Shown here: one piece after another, positions 54,840-64,000 of the stretch
Layout: every line of letters begins with the position of its first letter
How positions within the stretch are numbered: the first letter of the stretch is position 1
From: Psychrobacter sp. Ps6
GTDB lineage: Bacteria; Pseudomonadota; Gammaproteobacteria; Pseudomonadales; Moraxellaceae
NCBI RefSeq assembly: GCF_022129235.1
Contig: NZ_JADQAI010000005.1
Location: forward strand, 123,502-187,501
Reading direction: 5' to 3'
DNA length: 64,000 nucleotides
The notes under the pieces: generated by a model
What the model saw: only the letters and a program-made list of their open reading frames with translations
Database searches by the model: none
What the model was told of the DNA's origin: nothing
Program-made: the position numbers and the translations under genes

Positions 54840-57041
54840 TCATAAGTACTCAAACTGTAGGGACAGACCGGTATGTCTTTCAGTCGGTGTTTGAAGTGCC
54901 TTTTCAAAAGCGTGTTTTGTACTGTATATCGTTACCTGTTTTTTGGCGCGAGTCACCGCTGTGTAAATAAGCTCCTTGCTTAATAACCTTGTATGACTAT
55001 CATCAAACGTAATAGCGACATGATCAAATTCAGACCCCTGCGATTTATGAATCGTCATAGCGTATGCAGTAGCGACTACTTCCTCGTTGAGTAGATTGAC
55101 CGCAATTCCTTGTGTCTTATTTTCAAAAAACACTTCCAATCGACTTCTGTCATCTGATGTCTGTAAGCAAAAACCAATATCGCCGTTAAATAATCCTAAT
55201 TCATAGTTGTTCTGCAAAATCATAATAGGGCGACCATGGAACCATGTGTTTTGACCCAGTGGGAGCTTTAGTTCAGTGAGATGCCATTGGGTGATATAAT
55301 TGTTAATGTAATGATCGCCCCACTCTCCATTATGGCCAGCAGTTAATATTCTGAATTCACTAAATATTTCCATCAATGATGCAATAGTGCTTTTTATTGA
55401 TTCTGGCACAGATTTTTCTATTGGATTTTCCAGTAAATTTTCAATTTTGCCTATATATGATTGGTAATTTTGGGATACTTTTGAAATATCTTTTTCTTTG
55501 CTTAGGCTATTTTTTTTCTGATTGTTTGATATAAATTCTGCTTGCAACGTATTAACGTATTGAAAACTCAAGGCATCGTCTTGCCTTAATAACTGCCAAA
55601 TAGCTTGAAGGTTTGTCTCTGCTCTATTGATTTGAGTAGCCAGTTTACCAATACCTGAATCCGCACCAAATCGGCGACTTTCAGTCAGCTCTGCATGAAT
55701 GAGTTGTAGAGATGATATACGGCATAAATCCGCCAATACTGCGCCTGCATCGACTGCTGCCAACTGATTAGCGTCTCCTAACAATATAAGTCTTGCCCCT
55801 GGTTTTACTGCACTCACCAAGTAATTGGCTAATTCAACTCCTAGCATCGACGCTTCATCAACAATGATAATATCTTCGCCAAGTGGATTATCGGTATTGT
55901 AACGAGGTCTGCCCGTCCGCCCAATACCTAGCAAACGGTGGATGGTTTTGGCTTCTTGCAGCTGTAAATCTATGTCAGCTGCATCCAAAGCCCCTTGCAA
56001 AGACTCTTGCATACGCTGTGCAGCCTTACCAGTCGGCGCTGCTAGTGCTAGACTCGCACTATCCGTACTAAATCTAATATTTTCAGAACCCTCCCCTCTA
56101 CTCTCTGTCGCTTGTTGCAGTGCCATAACTAACTGAGCAACGGTGTATGTTTTACCTGTCCCTGGACCACCGGTAATGATACTAAACGCGTTGTTATTAG
56201 CGACATTAATCGCCTTTATTTGATTTTCGTGAAGACTTTCAGGTATGGCTATTGGCAAAGGGCTTACTTTTTGATTCAAGATATTGCTGATGTTTTTTGC
56301 TAAATTAAATTCGGCTTGCCATGCACGATGCAGCCAAAAAGTAATGGAGTTATTTGAACTTTGATTATTAGTTATCTCGTAAATAATAGGTTGGTTATCA
56401 TTGCCTAGGCTATTTTCTTCATTATTACTGTTGGTACTAGCCTTAACCTCAGCAAACAAATCATGCTTATTAACTAGATTCATAAAAAAAGTAAAATCGG
56501 TATTTTTCAGTAGCTGAAATACCTTGGCAATCGTATCAAAACGCTTGGTTAGCATGTCCTTTTCATGATTACTTAGCGCCAACTGTATCCATAGCTGATC
56601 CCGCTTATCAAATAATGTGCTTAGCAATGCAAATATCGACGTTTCGGCGGTAGCTTGATTCTCCGGTTGAGTATTCAATTTAGTATCTATGAGCGCAAAG
56701 ATTGGCGTTGCTAGCATCTCTAATAACTGTTGCTGCCACGCGTAGAATGTAACCGACTCATTATTGATTTCACCTTGCAATACCTCTTCTTGCTTGGAGG
56801 CCTCAATGGTCAGTACGGTATGGCCCTCTTCTAAATGAGTCGCTAACATCATGAACAATGCGTTAAATAAATAATTGTCTTTTGTCTTGTCTACCTGTTT
56901 GCTCTCATTACTCGCCTTTGAATCCGTCGCGTCGTACGCTATACGCGTTTGCTCACGGCGTAGCAAGATATAATCACTGATATTACTGGCCCAGCTTTCT
57001 TGTAATCCAATTACTGCACTGCTTTTATTATTATTGCTCAT
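54840..57041 (-). CDS. recD: RecBCD subunit RecD
   Basis: The 733-residue protein is the 5'-3' helicase of the RecBCD complex, which unwinds and degrades broken duplex DNA and loads RecA after Chi. Seen motifs are Walker A ITGGPGTGKTYT, DEASMLGVELAN (motif II), LILLGDANQLAAVDAG (motif III) and the final helicase block VATAYAMTIHKSQGSEFDHV, with AVTRAKKQV near the end. Length is somewhat above E. coli RecD (608), partly from Asn/Ser-rich inserts (about 155-235 and 500-560). It lies 76 bases downstream of recB. Confidence 0.93.
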   Translation of the reverse strand: MSNNNKSSAVIGLQESWASNISDYILLRREQTRIAYDATDSKASNESKQVDKTKDNYLFNALFMMLATHLEEGHTVLTIEASKQEEVLQGEINNESVTFYAWQQQLLEMLATPIFALIDTKLNTQPENQATAETSIFALLSTLFDKRDQLWIQLALSNHEKDMLTKRFDTIAKVFQLLKNTDFTFFMNLVNKHDLFAEVKASTNSNNEENSLGNDNQPIIYEITNNQSSNNSITFWLHRAWQAEFNLAKNISNILNQKVSPLPIAIPESLHENQIKAINVANNNAFSIITGGPGTGKTYTVAQLVMALQQATESRGEGSENIRFSTDSASLALAAPTGKAAQRMQESLQGALDAADIDLQLQEAKTIHRLLGIGRTGRPRYNTDNPLGEDIIIVDEASMLGVELANYLVSAVKPGARLILLGDANQLAAVDAGAVLADLCRISSLQLIHAELTESRRFGADSGIGKLATQINRAETNLQAIWQLLRQDDALSFQYVNTLQAEFISNNQKKNSLSKEKDISKVSQNYQSYIGKIENLLENPIEKSVPESIKSTIASLMEIFSEFRILTAGHNGEWGDHYINNYITQWHLTELKLPLGQNTWFHGRPIMILQNNYELGLFNGDIGFCLQTSDDRSRLEVFFENKTQGIAVNLLNEEVVATAYAMTIHKSQGSEFDHVAITFDDSHTRLLSKELIYTAVTRAKKQVTIYSTKHAFEKALQTPTERHTGLSLQFEYL

Positions 57042-57117
57042 GATATATTTGTCTCTATTTTGACCTGTTTGATCTTTTTAGAATTTTTGATTAATGATAG
57101 TCGTTATGTATGATCTA

Positions 57118-60100
57118 CTAATCAGGTACACCAAACAGCCCATCTAAACCTTTGATAAAATCGATTGGAATATCCCAAGTCACGAGTCCATAACGGTCGT
57201 TGTGTGGTGATGCGCTAGTTTTATTAACATCTTGCGATACGGTAGCAGCTGCTTGAGAGTTGGGGTCATATACCCCTCTTAGAAAGACATATTCTACCGC
57301 CCCTAAATACTTAGCTTCATTGCCGACATAATCAGCGATTCTCATTGAAAGGAATCGATGTAACGCTACTTGGTAAATTGCTGCCTGTAGCCAATATCCT
57401 GCTTTGGACATGGTTTTCTTAAGTGTATTTTCATTATAATCGCTTAGGCTATTTCCTAAAAAATTACTCTTATAATCGACCACATAGTACTTACCAGCAT
57501 GTTCATAAACCAAGTCGATTTCACCACGTAAGTAACGATACAAGTGCGTTCTATTTTGCGGTACAAGATTGACATGTTTGTCTGTCTCATCAGGCAGATA
57601 CTGTTGAAACAGTTTACTGATATCTTCTGCTTTAAAGCGCTCTGACAATCCCATATTGAACTCTAATTCGGCAAATCGCTGTCCTGCATCCAGAGCACAT
57701 AAGGGTTGATTGGAGGCCAATAGCGGGGTACTCAGCACTTCTTCAATCCAAGCAATCAATGCCTCATGCTTTGTCGTGTCTATTGACTCAGAGTCAAATG
57801 AGTCGACCTTTCCTTCCCTCTTTACCTGTGACCTACGGCTTTGATGTTCAGCACTGCTATACACCAGCGGCAACTGATAACTACTCACTGCTCTATCGAT
57901 CACCCCAGACCACTGCGATTTATTAGTGAAATCAATTTTTTCGAATATCTCATGCAAAAATGTACCTGCATTAGCACCTTTTATAAAGGTAAAGCGAATA
58001 TCCTCTTCTGATTTCAGACTTATCTCATCGACTTTTTCGAGAGACGTATCACTATCAAGGCTGCTATTAGGGTAAGGCTCTAACGACACTGCAGCGTCTG
58101 CCATATCAATGTCTATCGCATCATCAATACGCTCGTCCACGACAGCCATTGCTTGCGTTGATTCGTCTAGCTGACGCGCCAGAGCCGTAAAGCTGGTCTT
58201 AGCCCAACCATAAAAATAACTCGTTTTCATGACCTCAGCAAAAGGAACATACTCAATAGATTGTGTCGTGGGTTCGATGGTAAGCTTGGTGTCTTTGGTA
58301 TCTGTCGACGTTACGGTTTTAGCATAATGACTATTATAGAATTCATTAATATTATGCCCTCTAAGCATGCCTATCGTGCCTTTTAGCCTATCAGGTAATT
58401 CAAATTTTGCGTCTAGAGAGTCAAACCAATAAAATACTGGTTTGCGCTTCATATCTCTTGTGTCATTAGGGTCTCGCAACACCACATAAAGTTGCTCGCT
58501 AGCCCGCGTAAATACCACATACCCAAGACGGCGCAGCTCATCAAAGCCTTCTTTCGTTTCGATATCGGTATAATAGTCCTCTACAGTAGCAGAGCCCTGC
58601 AATGGTGAGAAACGACGCTGATTACCTATTGACTGACCCTCTGCTGATTGCTGTACTAACGCTGAAGGCGCTTGCTGAGCGTTATACAGATACAGTCCAT
58701 AGTCTTCTTTGTTGCCTGACTTCCTACTGGCATCTCCCATACCCAGTACATAGACGATGGGAAACTCAAGTCCTTTTGACTTATGAATAGTCATGAGCTG
58801 CACGCCAGACTCTGTGGGTAGCGGATACTGCTTGGCCCAATCGCTGTTGGGTGCAGCCTCTATGTGCTGTCTAAACCAAGCTAACAGCTCATGCTCACCC
58901 ATACCTAGTCCATACTGCGCCAATATGTCCATCACATGGCGCAAATCCATGATATGTCGATCACCTTCTGGATGAGCGGCTAGTGCTTGCCAAACGCCTT
59001 GTGACTGTATGGGGCTTTTATCTAGTAAGTAATGTAGCGCCGATAAAATCCCAAAATGCTGCCAACGCTGTGCGCCTTCTTTTAGATAAGTAATAAAATC
59101 CTGATAGCTCTTTTGATGTTCCCCATTTTGAACATCGCTACTATTTGGATTGATAGTATTAAGTCTGTCGTCACTATCAACCACACCTGACTCATGATCC
59201 GTCATCATGGCTTTGATATCTTTAATACTCAGCCCATATAGATGACTGGTTAATACCCGATTAATCATATCATGACGATACGGGTATAACATGGCACTGA
59301 GTAGCGCTGCCACATCCTCTGCCATAATCGTTTCAAAGATGCTGACGTCGCTGGTGGTCAAGGTGGGCACGCCCAGTTTGACTAACTCGTCTTCAACCTG
59401 CTTTAAATCTTTTTTGGTACGTGCCAACACCCCAATATCACTGGGCTGAATCGGCTGGTCGTTTAATGTCTGACCACTACTGAGCAAAATAGCAATGTGA
59501 CGAGCGGTGATTTCATACTCATCATAATCAAGCTCTGCCTCTTTACCATTAGGCAGGTGCAATACACTCACTGGCTGAGCAGAGAGCACGTCAGTCACCA
59601 AGCTACTATCTTTTGCGCCTGAGTCTTTGAACCAAGACAATTTACTATTCTCTTTTGCGGCTTTGCTATGCTGATAATAAATACCACTGCCCAGCTGCGC
59701 CAGCTTGTTTTCAGCAGTCGTTGCTGTAGGTATACCGAACCAGCAATTGAGTGCATTAATCAAACTGAGGGTGGAGCGCCGGTTGGTGTTGAGCGTCCAA
59801 ATGGTACTTCTGTCAAACTGCGCTTTCATATAATTATAGTTGGTCACGTCACCGCCACGAAACCCATAAATCGCCTGCTTTGGGTCACCAACCAGTAGCA
59901 AAAACTCATGATTGGATTTATTTGTGGTAGATTGCTTGTCATTATCCGACTGTTTGCGTTTGCTCTTTGGAAAATAGATACTTTCAATCATAATGGCCTG
60001 CTCGCCATTAATATCTTGCGACTCATCAATTAATGCAATTGGGTAATGGTGACGTATATAACGCGCCAGCTTATCCCCCTGCCGACCCGTTAGTGCTTGG

Positions 60101-61611
60101 TTTAAGCGTACCATCTGCAGACTAAAGGTGGTCTCCCCTCGCTCCTCTAAGATAACGGGCAGTCTGTCACGTACGGCAAGCACGATATGACGATTAAGGT
60201 TGGCTAGAACTAATAGGATATGCTGATTTAATTGGTCAGTCATATCTAAGAGCGCCATTAATTTACTAATGGTCTCTAAATCAAAAAGGGTCTGGTGCTC
60301 TTTTTCTCTATCTTTATTGAAGTTTTTAATTTTGCCGTCTTCATTTGGATATCTGGCATCCTGCAAAGCGGTCAGAATCTTATTGTCACGCTCATTCAAG
60401 TGGCTGTTAAATGCTAGCTGATATTGCGCTACCTTTTGATGTACATCGACCAAAGCATCAAAATGGTTGGTTAAATTTGAATTCCCACGAAATCCTTGAG
60501 ATTTTCTGTAATCGGGATTTAGATAGGGCTGAATATCTGCCAAATCTAACTGGGCAAACTCATGAATCAGCTTTTCATACGCATCAAAATCAAAACCTTG
60601 CTCTAGTGTTATCTCATCAATCGGCGCAGAAATAAAATTAAGCGAGCGCGAAACTAATTTTTTATGATCACCTACTGCTGTCAGCTTACCTTGCTGATCC
60701 ATAAGCGCATATAATTTAGGTTGCTCATGATATAAACGGCTTTGAAACTGACGCAGCTCATCATGAATAATACTATCCGTAACCTGCTCGATACTACTGT
60801 CTTCGATAATCGCCATGCCTTGCTGATGACCGGTTTCACTACTGTATTCCTTCAGCCACTTTTGCGCCAAGCTATCGAGCGTACCCACAAAGAGTTTGTC
60901 CAATGTGGTCAATACCAGTGCGGTGCGCCGGATCGCCTCTGCCATAGGATAGCTATACACATGATCAAGCAAATAACCGACCAGATGCAGGTTCACGGGA
61001 TCTTGCATGATGCCATCTAGGCGTACATGTTCGGCTTGCTCTATCAACCACTTTTCACGCTCTTTTTTGACTTGTGCGCGCTTTTCTCTAGCCATCTGCT
61101 TATCATGGCTAGTATCTTGATTAAACTCATCAAACTCTGTTTTGGCATTTGATTCGACGCTTGAATCATTGCTTTCCGACTTACCCTTGTTGTTATTGTT
61201 ATCGTTACTGTCAGGCAGTACCTGCAATAGGTTGAGATATAAGTTATCTTTGTTCTTGGTATCTGCACTCAGGTTATTAACCCATTGCAATAGCTGATAA
61301 AACTCTACCAGACGGTCGTGGATGCGCTGACGCATTTCGGCGGCGGCGGCTCGAGTGAAGGTGGTGGCAATGATTTGCTCTGGCACACGCCGTGCCTCAA
61401 TCAGTAGACGCAGCACAATGCCAGTCAGCGTCCAAGTCTTACCTGTACCCGCTGAGGCTTCGATAAGGTGCCGACCCGTTAAAGCAACAGCAACCGCTGG
61501 CGGCACTTCTTCTTTTGTCTTGGGCTCAACTGTAGCATCTGAATGCTCATCAAATAAATTTGGTTGTGTAGAGATATCAACGGTATTGGTTATGTCGGTA
61601 AAATCTGTCAT
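57118..61611 (-). CDS. recB: RecBCD subunit RecB
   Basis: The 1497-residue protein combines the 3'-5' helicase and nuclease of RecBCD. Motifs are Walker A LIEASAGTGKTWTL, ALIDESQDINGEQ, DPKQAIYGFRGGDV, the LMTIHKSKGLEFPIVYVLGM motif and the C-terminal nuclease core with GEIDLVYEHAGKYYVVDYKSN. It is about 300 residues longer than E. coli RecB because of low-complexity insertions (about 120-190 with an Asn run, plus others near 820-850 and 1290-1320). The nuclease Asp and Lys of the VVDYKSN block are intact. It begins 60 bases after recC. Confidence 0.94.
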   Translation of the reverse strand: MTDFTDITNTVDISTQPNLFDEHSDATVEPKTKEEVPPAVAVALTGRHLIEASAGTGKTWTLTGIVLRLLIEARRVPEQIIATTFTRAAAAEMRQRIHDRLVEFYQLLQWVNNLSADTKNKDNLYLNLLQVLPDSNDNNNNKGKSESNDSSVESNAKTEFDEFNQDTSHDKQMAREKRAQVKKEREKWLIEQAEHVRLDGIMQDPVNLHLVGYLLDHVYSYPMAEAIRRTALVLTTLDKLFVGTLDSLAQKWLKEYSSETGHQQGMAIIEDSSIEQVTDSIIHDELRQFQSRLYHEQPKLYALMDQQGKLTAVGDHKKLVSRSLNFISAPIDEITLEQGFDFDAYEKLIHEFAQLDLADIQPYLNPDYRKSQGFRGNSNLTNHFDALVDVHQKVAQYQLAFNSHLNERDNKILTALQDARYPNEDGKIKNFNKDREKEHQTLFDLETISKLMALLDMTDQLNQHILLVLANLNRHIVLAVRDRLPVILEERGETTFSLQMVRLNQALTGRQGDKLARYIRHHYPIALIDESQDINGEQAIMIESIYFPKSKRKQSDNDKQSTTNKSNHEFLLLVGDPKQAIYGFRGGDVTNYNYMKAQFDRSTIWTLNTNRRSTLSLINALNCWFGIPTATTAENKLAQLGSGIYYQHSKAAKENSKLSWFKDSGAKDSSLVTDVLSAQPVSVLHLPNGKEAELDYDEYEITARHIAILLSSGQTLNDQPIQPSDIGVLARTKKDLKQVEDELVKLGVPTLTTSDVSIFETIMAEDVAALLSAMLYPYRHDMINRVLTSHLYGLSIKDIKAMMTDHESGVVDSDDRLNTINPNSSDVQNGEHQKSYQDFITYLKEGAQRWQHFGILSALHYLLDKSPIQSQGVWQALAAHPEGDRHIMDLRHVMDILAQYGLGMGEHELLAWFRQHIEAAPNSDWAKQYPLPTESGVQLMTIHKSKGLEFPIVYVLGMGDASRKSGNKEDYGLYLYNAQQAPSALVQQSAEGQSIGNQRRFSPLQGSATVEDYYTDIETKEGFDELRRLGYVVFTRASEQLYVVLRDPNDTRDMKRKPVFYWFDSLDAKFELPDRLKGTIGMLRGHNINEFYNSHYAKTVTSTDTKDTKLTIEPTTQSIEYVPFAEVMKTSYFYGWAKTSFTALARQLDESTQAMAVVDERIDDAIDIDMADAAVSLEPYPNSSLDSDTSLEKVDEISLKSEEDIRFTFIKGANAGTFLHEIFEKIDFTNKSQWSGVIDRAVSSYQLPLVYSSAEHQSRRSQVKREGKVDSFDSESIDTTKHEALIAWIEEVLSTPLLASNQPLCALDAGQRFAELEFNMGLSERFKAEDISKLFQQYLPDETDKHVNLVPQNRTHLYRYLRGEIDLVYEHAGKYYVVDYKSNFLGNSLSDYNENTLKKTMSKAGYWLQAAIYQVALHRFLSMRIADYVGNEAKYLGAVEYVFLRGVYDPNSQAAATVSQDVNKTSASPHNDRYGLVTWDIPIDFIKGLDGLFGVPD

Positions 61612-61671
61612 ATGGACGTATACTTTTAATTATTATCTATTAGATCAAAAGGATAAAAGCGTTATTAAGGA

Positions 61672-64000
61672 CTAGCTATCCAATCCTTTTAGTGCCGCAA
61701 ACATTGGCTCATATAGTGGTTGCGCCAAGGTGGTCAACGCCGCTGATAAGGCTCTAAAGGCATCTTGGTCACGCAGCACATATTGCCAAATGGCATGCTG
61801 CGAGCAAGTATCGTATACCGTGTCTGAGTTATAACTAGGTCTTAGCCAATCTGAGAAGTCTGCTCGCTTTGGCCAATAATTGCTATTTTCATTATCATCT
61901 TCTTGCGATTTTGAGCACTTAGCCAGATAATTGAGCGCATACTCAGGCAGTAATGTGATGGGGGTTTGACCCGATAGGTTGCCAAAAATCGCCCATTTTA
62001 TCAGTTCTATCACTGCATCTTCATAGACGATTGGGCTTAGTTTAAATGCGATGAAATTTTTGTAGGCATCTACTTTTGAGCTGGATTTATTAAAGCGCCA
62101 AATACTCACGCCATCATCCAACGCCACTTGCTCAGCCGTGGTGCGTCTGGCTACTTGCCAGTATAAATGCGACAACCAAAACTTAAGTAGATGTTTTGGA
62201 CTGGCAGAATTGGGCAGTATATTTAACCACTGCTTAGGTGACTGCTCAGCATAGTCACTTGTTTCTTGAGTGTGAACATCCGTTTGTGCCGATACTGGTG
62301 TTAATAGCGGCACTAGGCCTTTTATCTTAATAGATTTAGGCAATAATGTAAGCCATGTGTCTATGTCTATCTGACTGTTTGAGTCGTTATTCACATGATT
62401 GAGCACAGCCGCCAGCTCTATCTGAACGGGGTGCTCTGCAGTGGGTGTCAGTAGATGCAAATCTGGCATACCCTCTGTTCTACCTGTATTAGGTACAACA
62501 CGCTCACCAAAACCATTAGCGATCAACTGCTCTTTAAATTCTAGACACTGCTGCTGTAGTTTTTGTTGTTGGTTGGGCAACGTGGTTTGGCGCGCCACCC
62601 CTGCTGGTATGATTTTTTGATACATTAACGTTGAGCTATCTTGCTGAGCCGTATTATCAATACGCTTATCGGTGGCCAACTCTTTAATCAAATGATCTTT
62701 AATCTGATAAGTTGTCAGGTGATCCAAAAACAATGGCTCTTGATGTGCCATCGCTTCCTCACCTTGTACCACATGCACCTTTTGAGACCGTAAAAACGCT
62801 TTAGCAGGATGGCGCACTTGATACACCAACATACCTTCGACATCTATCTCCCCAATATTGAATACGGTATCACACACCATTCGGGTGATCGCCTTAGTCC
62901 TATCGCTCATATCATTAGCAGCAACAAAAGTATCCAGTCCTATCATATTGGCTAATGTAAACAGGATTTGATGATCTATGTTCCCTAGCCTACCCAAACT
63001 ATGGCCTAGCATTTGAGCAATGGCTTCGTACTGTGTTTTTGTGGGCAAACCAATCAGTTGTGGATGCTTGCTAGATCTTCTTTTCTGTAGCGTCTCAAAC
63101 ACCGCTTGCCACAGCGGCGCCGGAGGGAACTGTTTTTTCTGAGCCAGCTTGGTTTTGTACATGGCTTTATTTAGCAATCTATCCAGCTCATCGGCTACAG
63201 TAGTATCAGGGTTGCTATCACTAACATCATCAGACGTATCATCTTTTTTCTCAGAAGCCCTTTCAATATCTGCTTCAAACAAGCTCTTGTGAAAAGGTAG
63301 TGCTGGATGCTCAGTAACCAGCCACTGCTTGATGAGCTTTGGTAAATAACGCTTAAGGCTTTCTGTCGTTGGATCAATACTTTCAGGCAAAGTATCAAGC
63401 GAGTTGACCTGCCACTGTACCTCACCTTGCAAAAACTGTAGTAGCTCGCTCACTGGGTTGGCTGGTAGATGCTCATGAGTGTCAGTCAGACTTTGGCCAT
63501 TGTAGAATATCCAACACGCACTACGCGCACATAGTAATGCATCCAAAAATGCCCCGTTATCATCGTCCTCGCTGACTCTGTCACCGCGGCGTGCATTGGT
63601 CGCTTTCATCAAGTCATATCGGTTGTCACGGTCACGCCCAGGAAACTCAGAGAGATCCATATTGAGCATAACCACCAACTCAAATGGTACGTTCCGTAGC
63701 GCGCCAAATCGACCAAAAGTGATCACGCCAGTCGGTTCCGCACTGACTTGCTGGCTTTCAAGCTCAGCTTCGATACTGTCTAGCATAAAGCTCAGCTTTA
63801 GCGGTAACTGCTCGACCCCTGCCAGCCTTTGCTCCACCTCTAGTCTATTAGTATCACCACTGGAATATTGTCTATAGTGACGATTGGCACGTAAGCTTGA
63901 TTTAAAGCCATTCATCGCATTATAGATAGCGCGCATCGTACGCGTTTGATCAACATCGCCAAAGTATCGATGAATCACTTGGCTCTCAATCTGATCCAGC
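61672..64000 (-). CDS. recC: RecBCD subunit RecC, N-terminal part beyond the window
   Basis: The frame reads in from the right edge and stops at 61672, giving about 776 visible residues, the C-terminal part of a protein of roughly 1200-1400. The visible part matches RecC: LPLKLSFMLDSIEAE, GRFGALRNVPFELVVMLNMDLSEFPGRDRDNRYDLM and the ANPVSELLQFL block. A GTG at 63978 is inside the frame and is not the true start. RecC recognises Chi and holds the complex together. The order recC-recB-recD implies one operon. Confidence 0.9.
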   Translation of the reverse strand, partial: LDQIESQVIHRYFGDVDQTRTMRAIYNAMNGFKSSLRANRHYRQYSSGDTNRLEVEQRLAGVEQLPLKLSFMLDSIEAELESQQVSAEPTGVITFGRFGALRNVPFELVVMLNMDLSEFPGRDRDNRYDLMKATNARRGDRVSEDDDNGAFLDALLCARSACWIFYNGQSLTDTHEHLPANPVSELLQFLQGEVQWQVNSLDTLPESIDPTTESLKRYLPKLIKQWLVTEHPALPFHKSLFEADIERASEKKDDTSDDVSDSNPDTTVADELDRLLNKAMYKTKLAQKKQFPPAPLWQAVFETLQKRRSSKHPQLIGLPTKTQYEAIAQMLGHSLGRLGNIDHQILFTLANMIGLDTFVAANDMSDRTKAITRMVCDTVFNIGEIDVEGMLVYQVRHPAKAFLRSQKVHVVQGEEAMAHQEPLFLDHLTTYQIKDHLIKELATDKRIDNTAQQDSSTLMYQKIIPAGVARQTTLPNQQQKLQQQCLEFKEQLIANGFGERVVPNTGRTEGMPDLHLLTPTAEHPVQIELAAVLNHVNNDSNSQIDIDTWLTLLPKSIKIKGLVPLLTPVSAQTDVHTQETSDYAEQSPKQWLNILPNSASPKHLLKFWLSHLYWQVARRTTAEQVALDDGVSIWRFNKSSSKVDAYKNFIAFKLSPIVYEDAVIELIKWAIFGNLSGQTPITLLPEYALNYLAKCSKSQEDDNENSNYWPKRADFSDWLRPSYNSDTVYDTCSQHAIWQYVLRDQDAFRALSAALTTLAQPLYEPMFAALKGLDS

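Overview
The window looks like chromosomal DNA of a Psychrobacter-type member of the Moraxellaceae (Gammaproteobacteria). The basis is gene content and style: moderate GC with AT-rich spacers, Asn/Gln/Ser-rich linkers in housekeeping proteins, a recC-recB-recD cluster, a prpB-prpC-acnD-prpF cluster, an archaic sigma-type chaperone-usher pilus and several Moraxellaceae-style hypothetical genes. Species is not determined. No rRNA, tRNA or CRISPR array was recognised.

Layout. (1) 1-3001, minus strand: a roughly 1000-residue part of a BRCT-domain protein that runs off the left edge. (2) 3002-3990: a gene-poor stretch with two matching palindromes, a heavily structured segment that may be a non-coding RNA ending at a terminator, and a fragment resembling a RhuM-family gene. 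(3) 3991-10032: an M28 peptidase fused to an autotransporter-like barrel, an MtfA-type peptidase, a lipoprotein, a small exported protein and an EamA exporter. (4) 10093-12866: a small accessory patch with a possible insertion-sequence end, an apparently orphan DarT1-associated NADAR antitoxin and a tyrosine integrase with a palindrome at its likely promoter. (5) 12909-20251: a divergent AraC regulator and a complete 4-hydroxyproline pathway (epimerase, FAD oxidoreductase, deaminase, semialdehyde dehydrogenase) plus an AGCS-family symporter. (6) 20410-23196: ppc. (7) 23713-28415: a four-gene pilus operon (pilin, chaperone, usher, tip adhesin).

(8) 28500-32322: a single-pass membrane protein, a LysR regulator and an NRAMP-related transporter lacking the usual metal motif. 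(9) 32681-44615: propionate catabolism by the 2-methylcitrate cycle (prpB, prpC, acnD, prpF and, further on, prpD), interrupted by two small unknown genes, a YefM-YoeB toxin-antitoxin pair with its operator, an ABC exporter and an ElaA-type acetyltransferase. (10) 44655-54757: an SDR oxidoreductase, a DUF2868 / fatty-acid hydroxylase / DUF3482 GTPase trio, an ArsA-type ATPase with a cory-CC-star partner, cstA, an unknown gene and a purine phosphoribosyltransferase. (11) 54840-64000, minus strand: recD, recB and the 3' part of recC.

Metabolically the window favours amino-acid and short-chain-acid use. Hydroxyproline is degraded to 2-oxoglutarate, propionate goes through methylcitrate to pyruvate and succinate, PEP carboxylase refills the TCA cycle, and CstA probably imports pyruvate or peptides. 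The best candidates for something undescribed are the structured segment at 3201-3562, the orphan NADAR gene beside an integrase, and the accessory genes embedded in the prp cluster.
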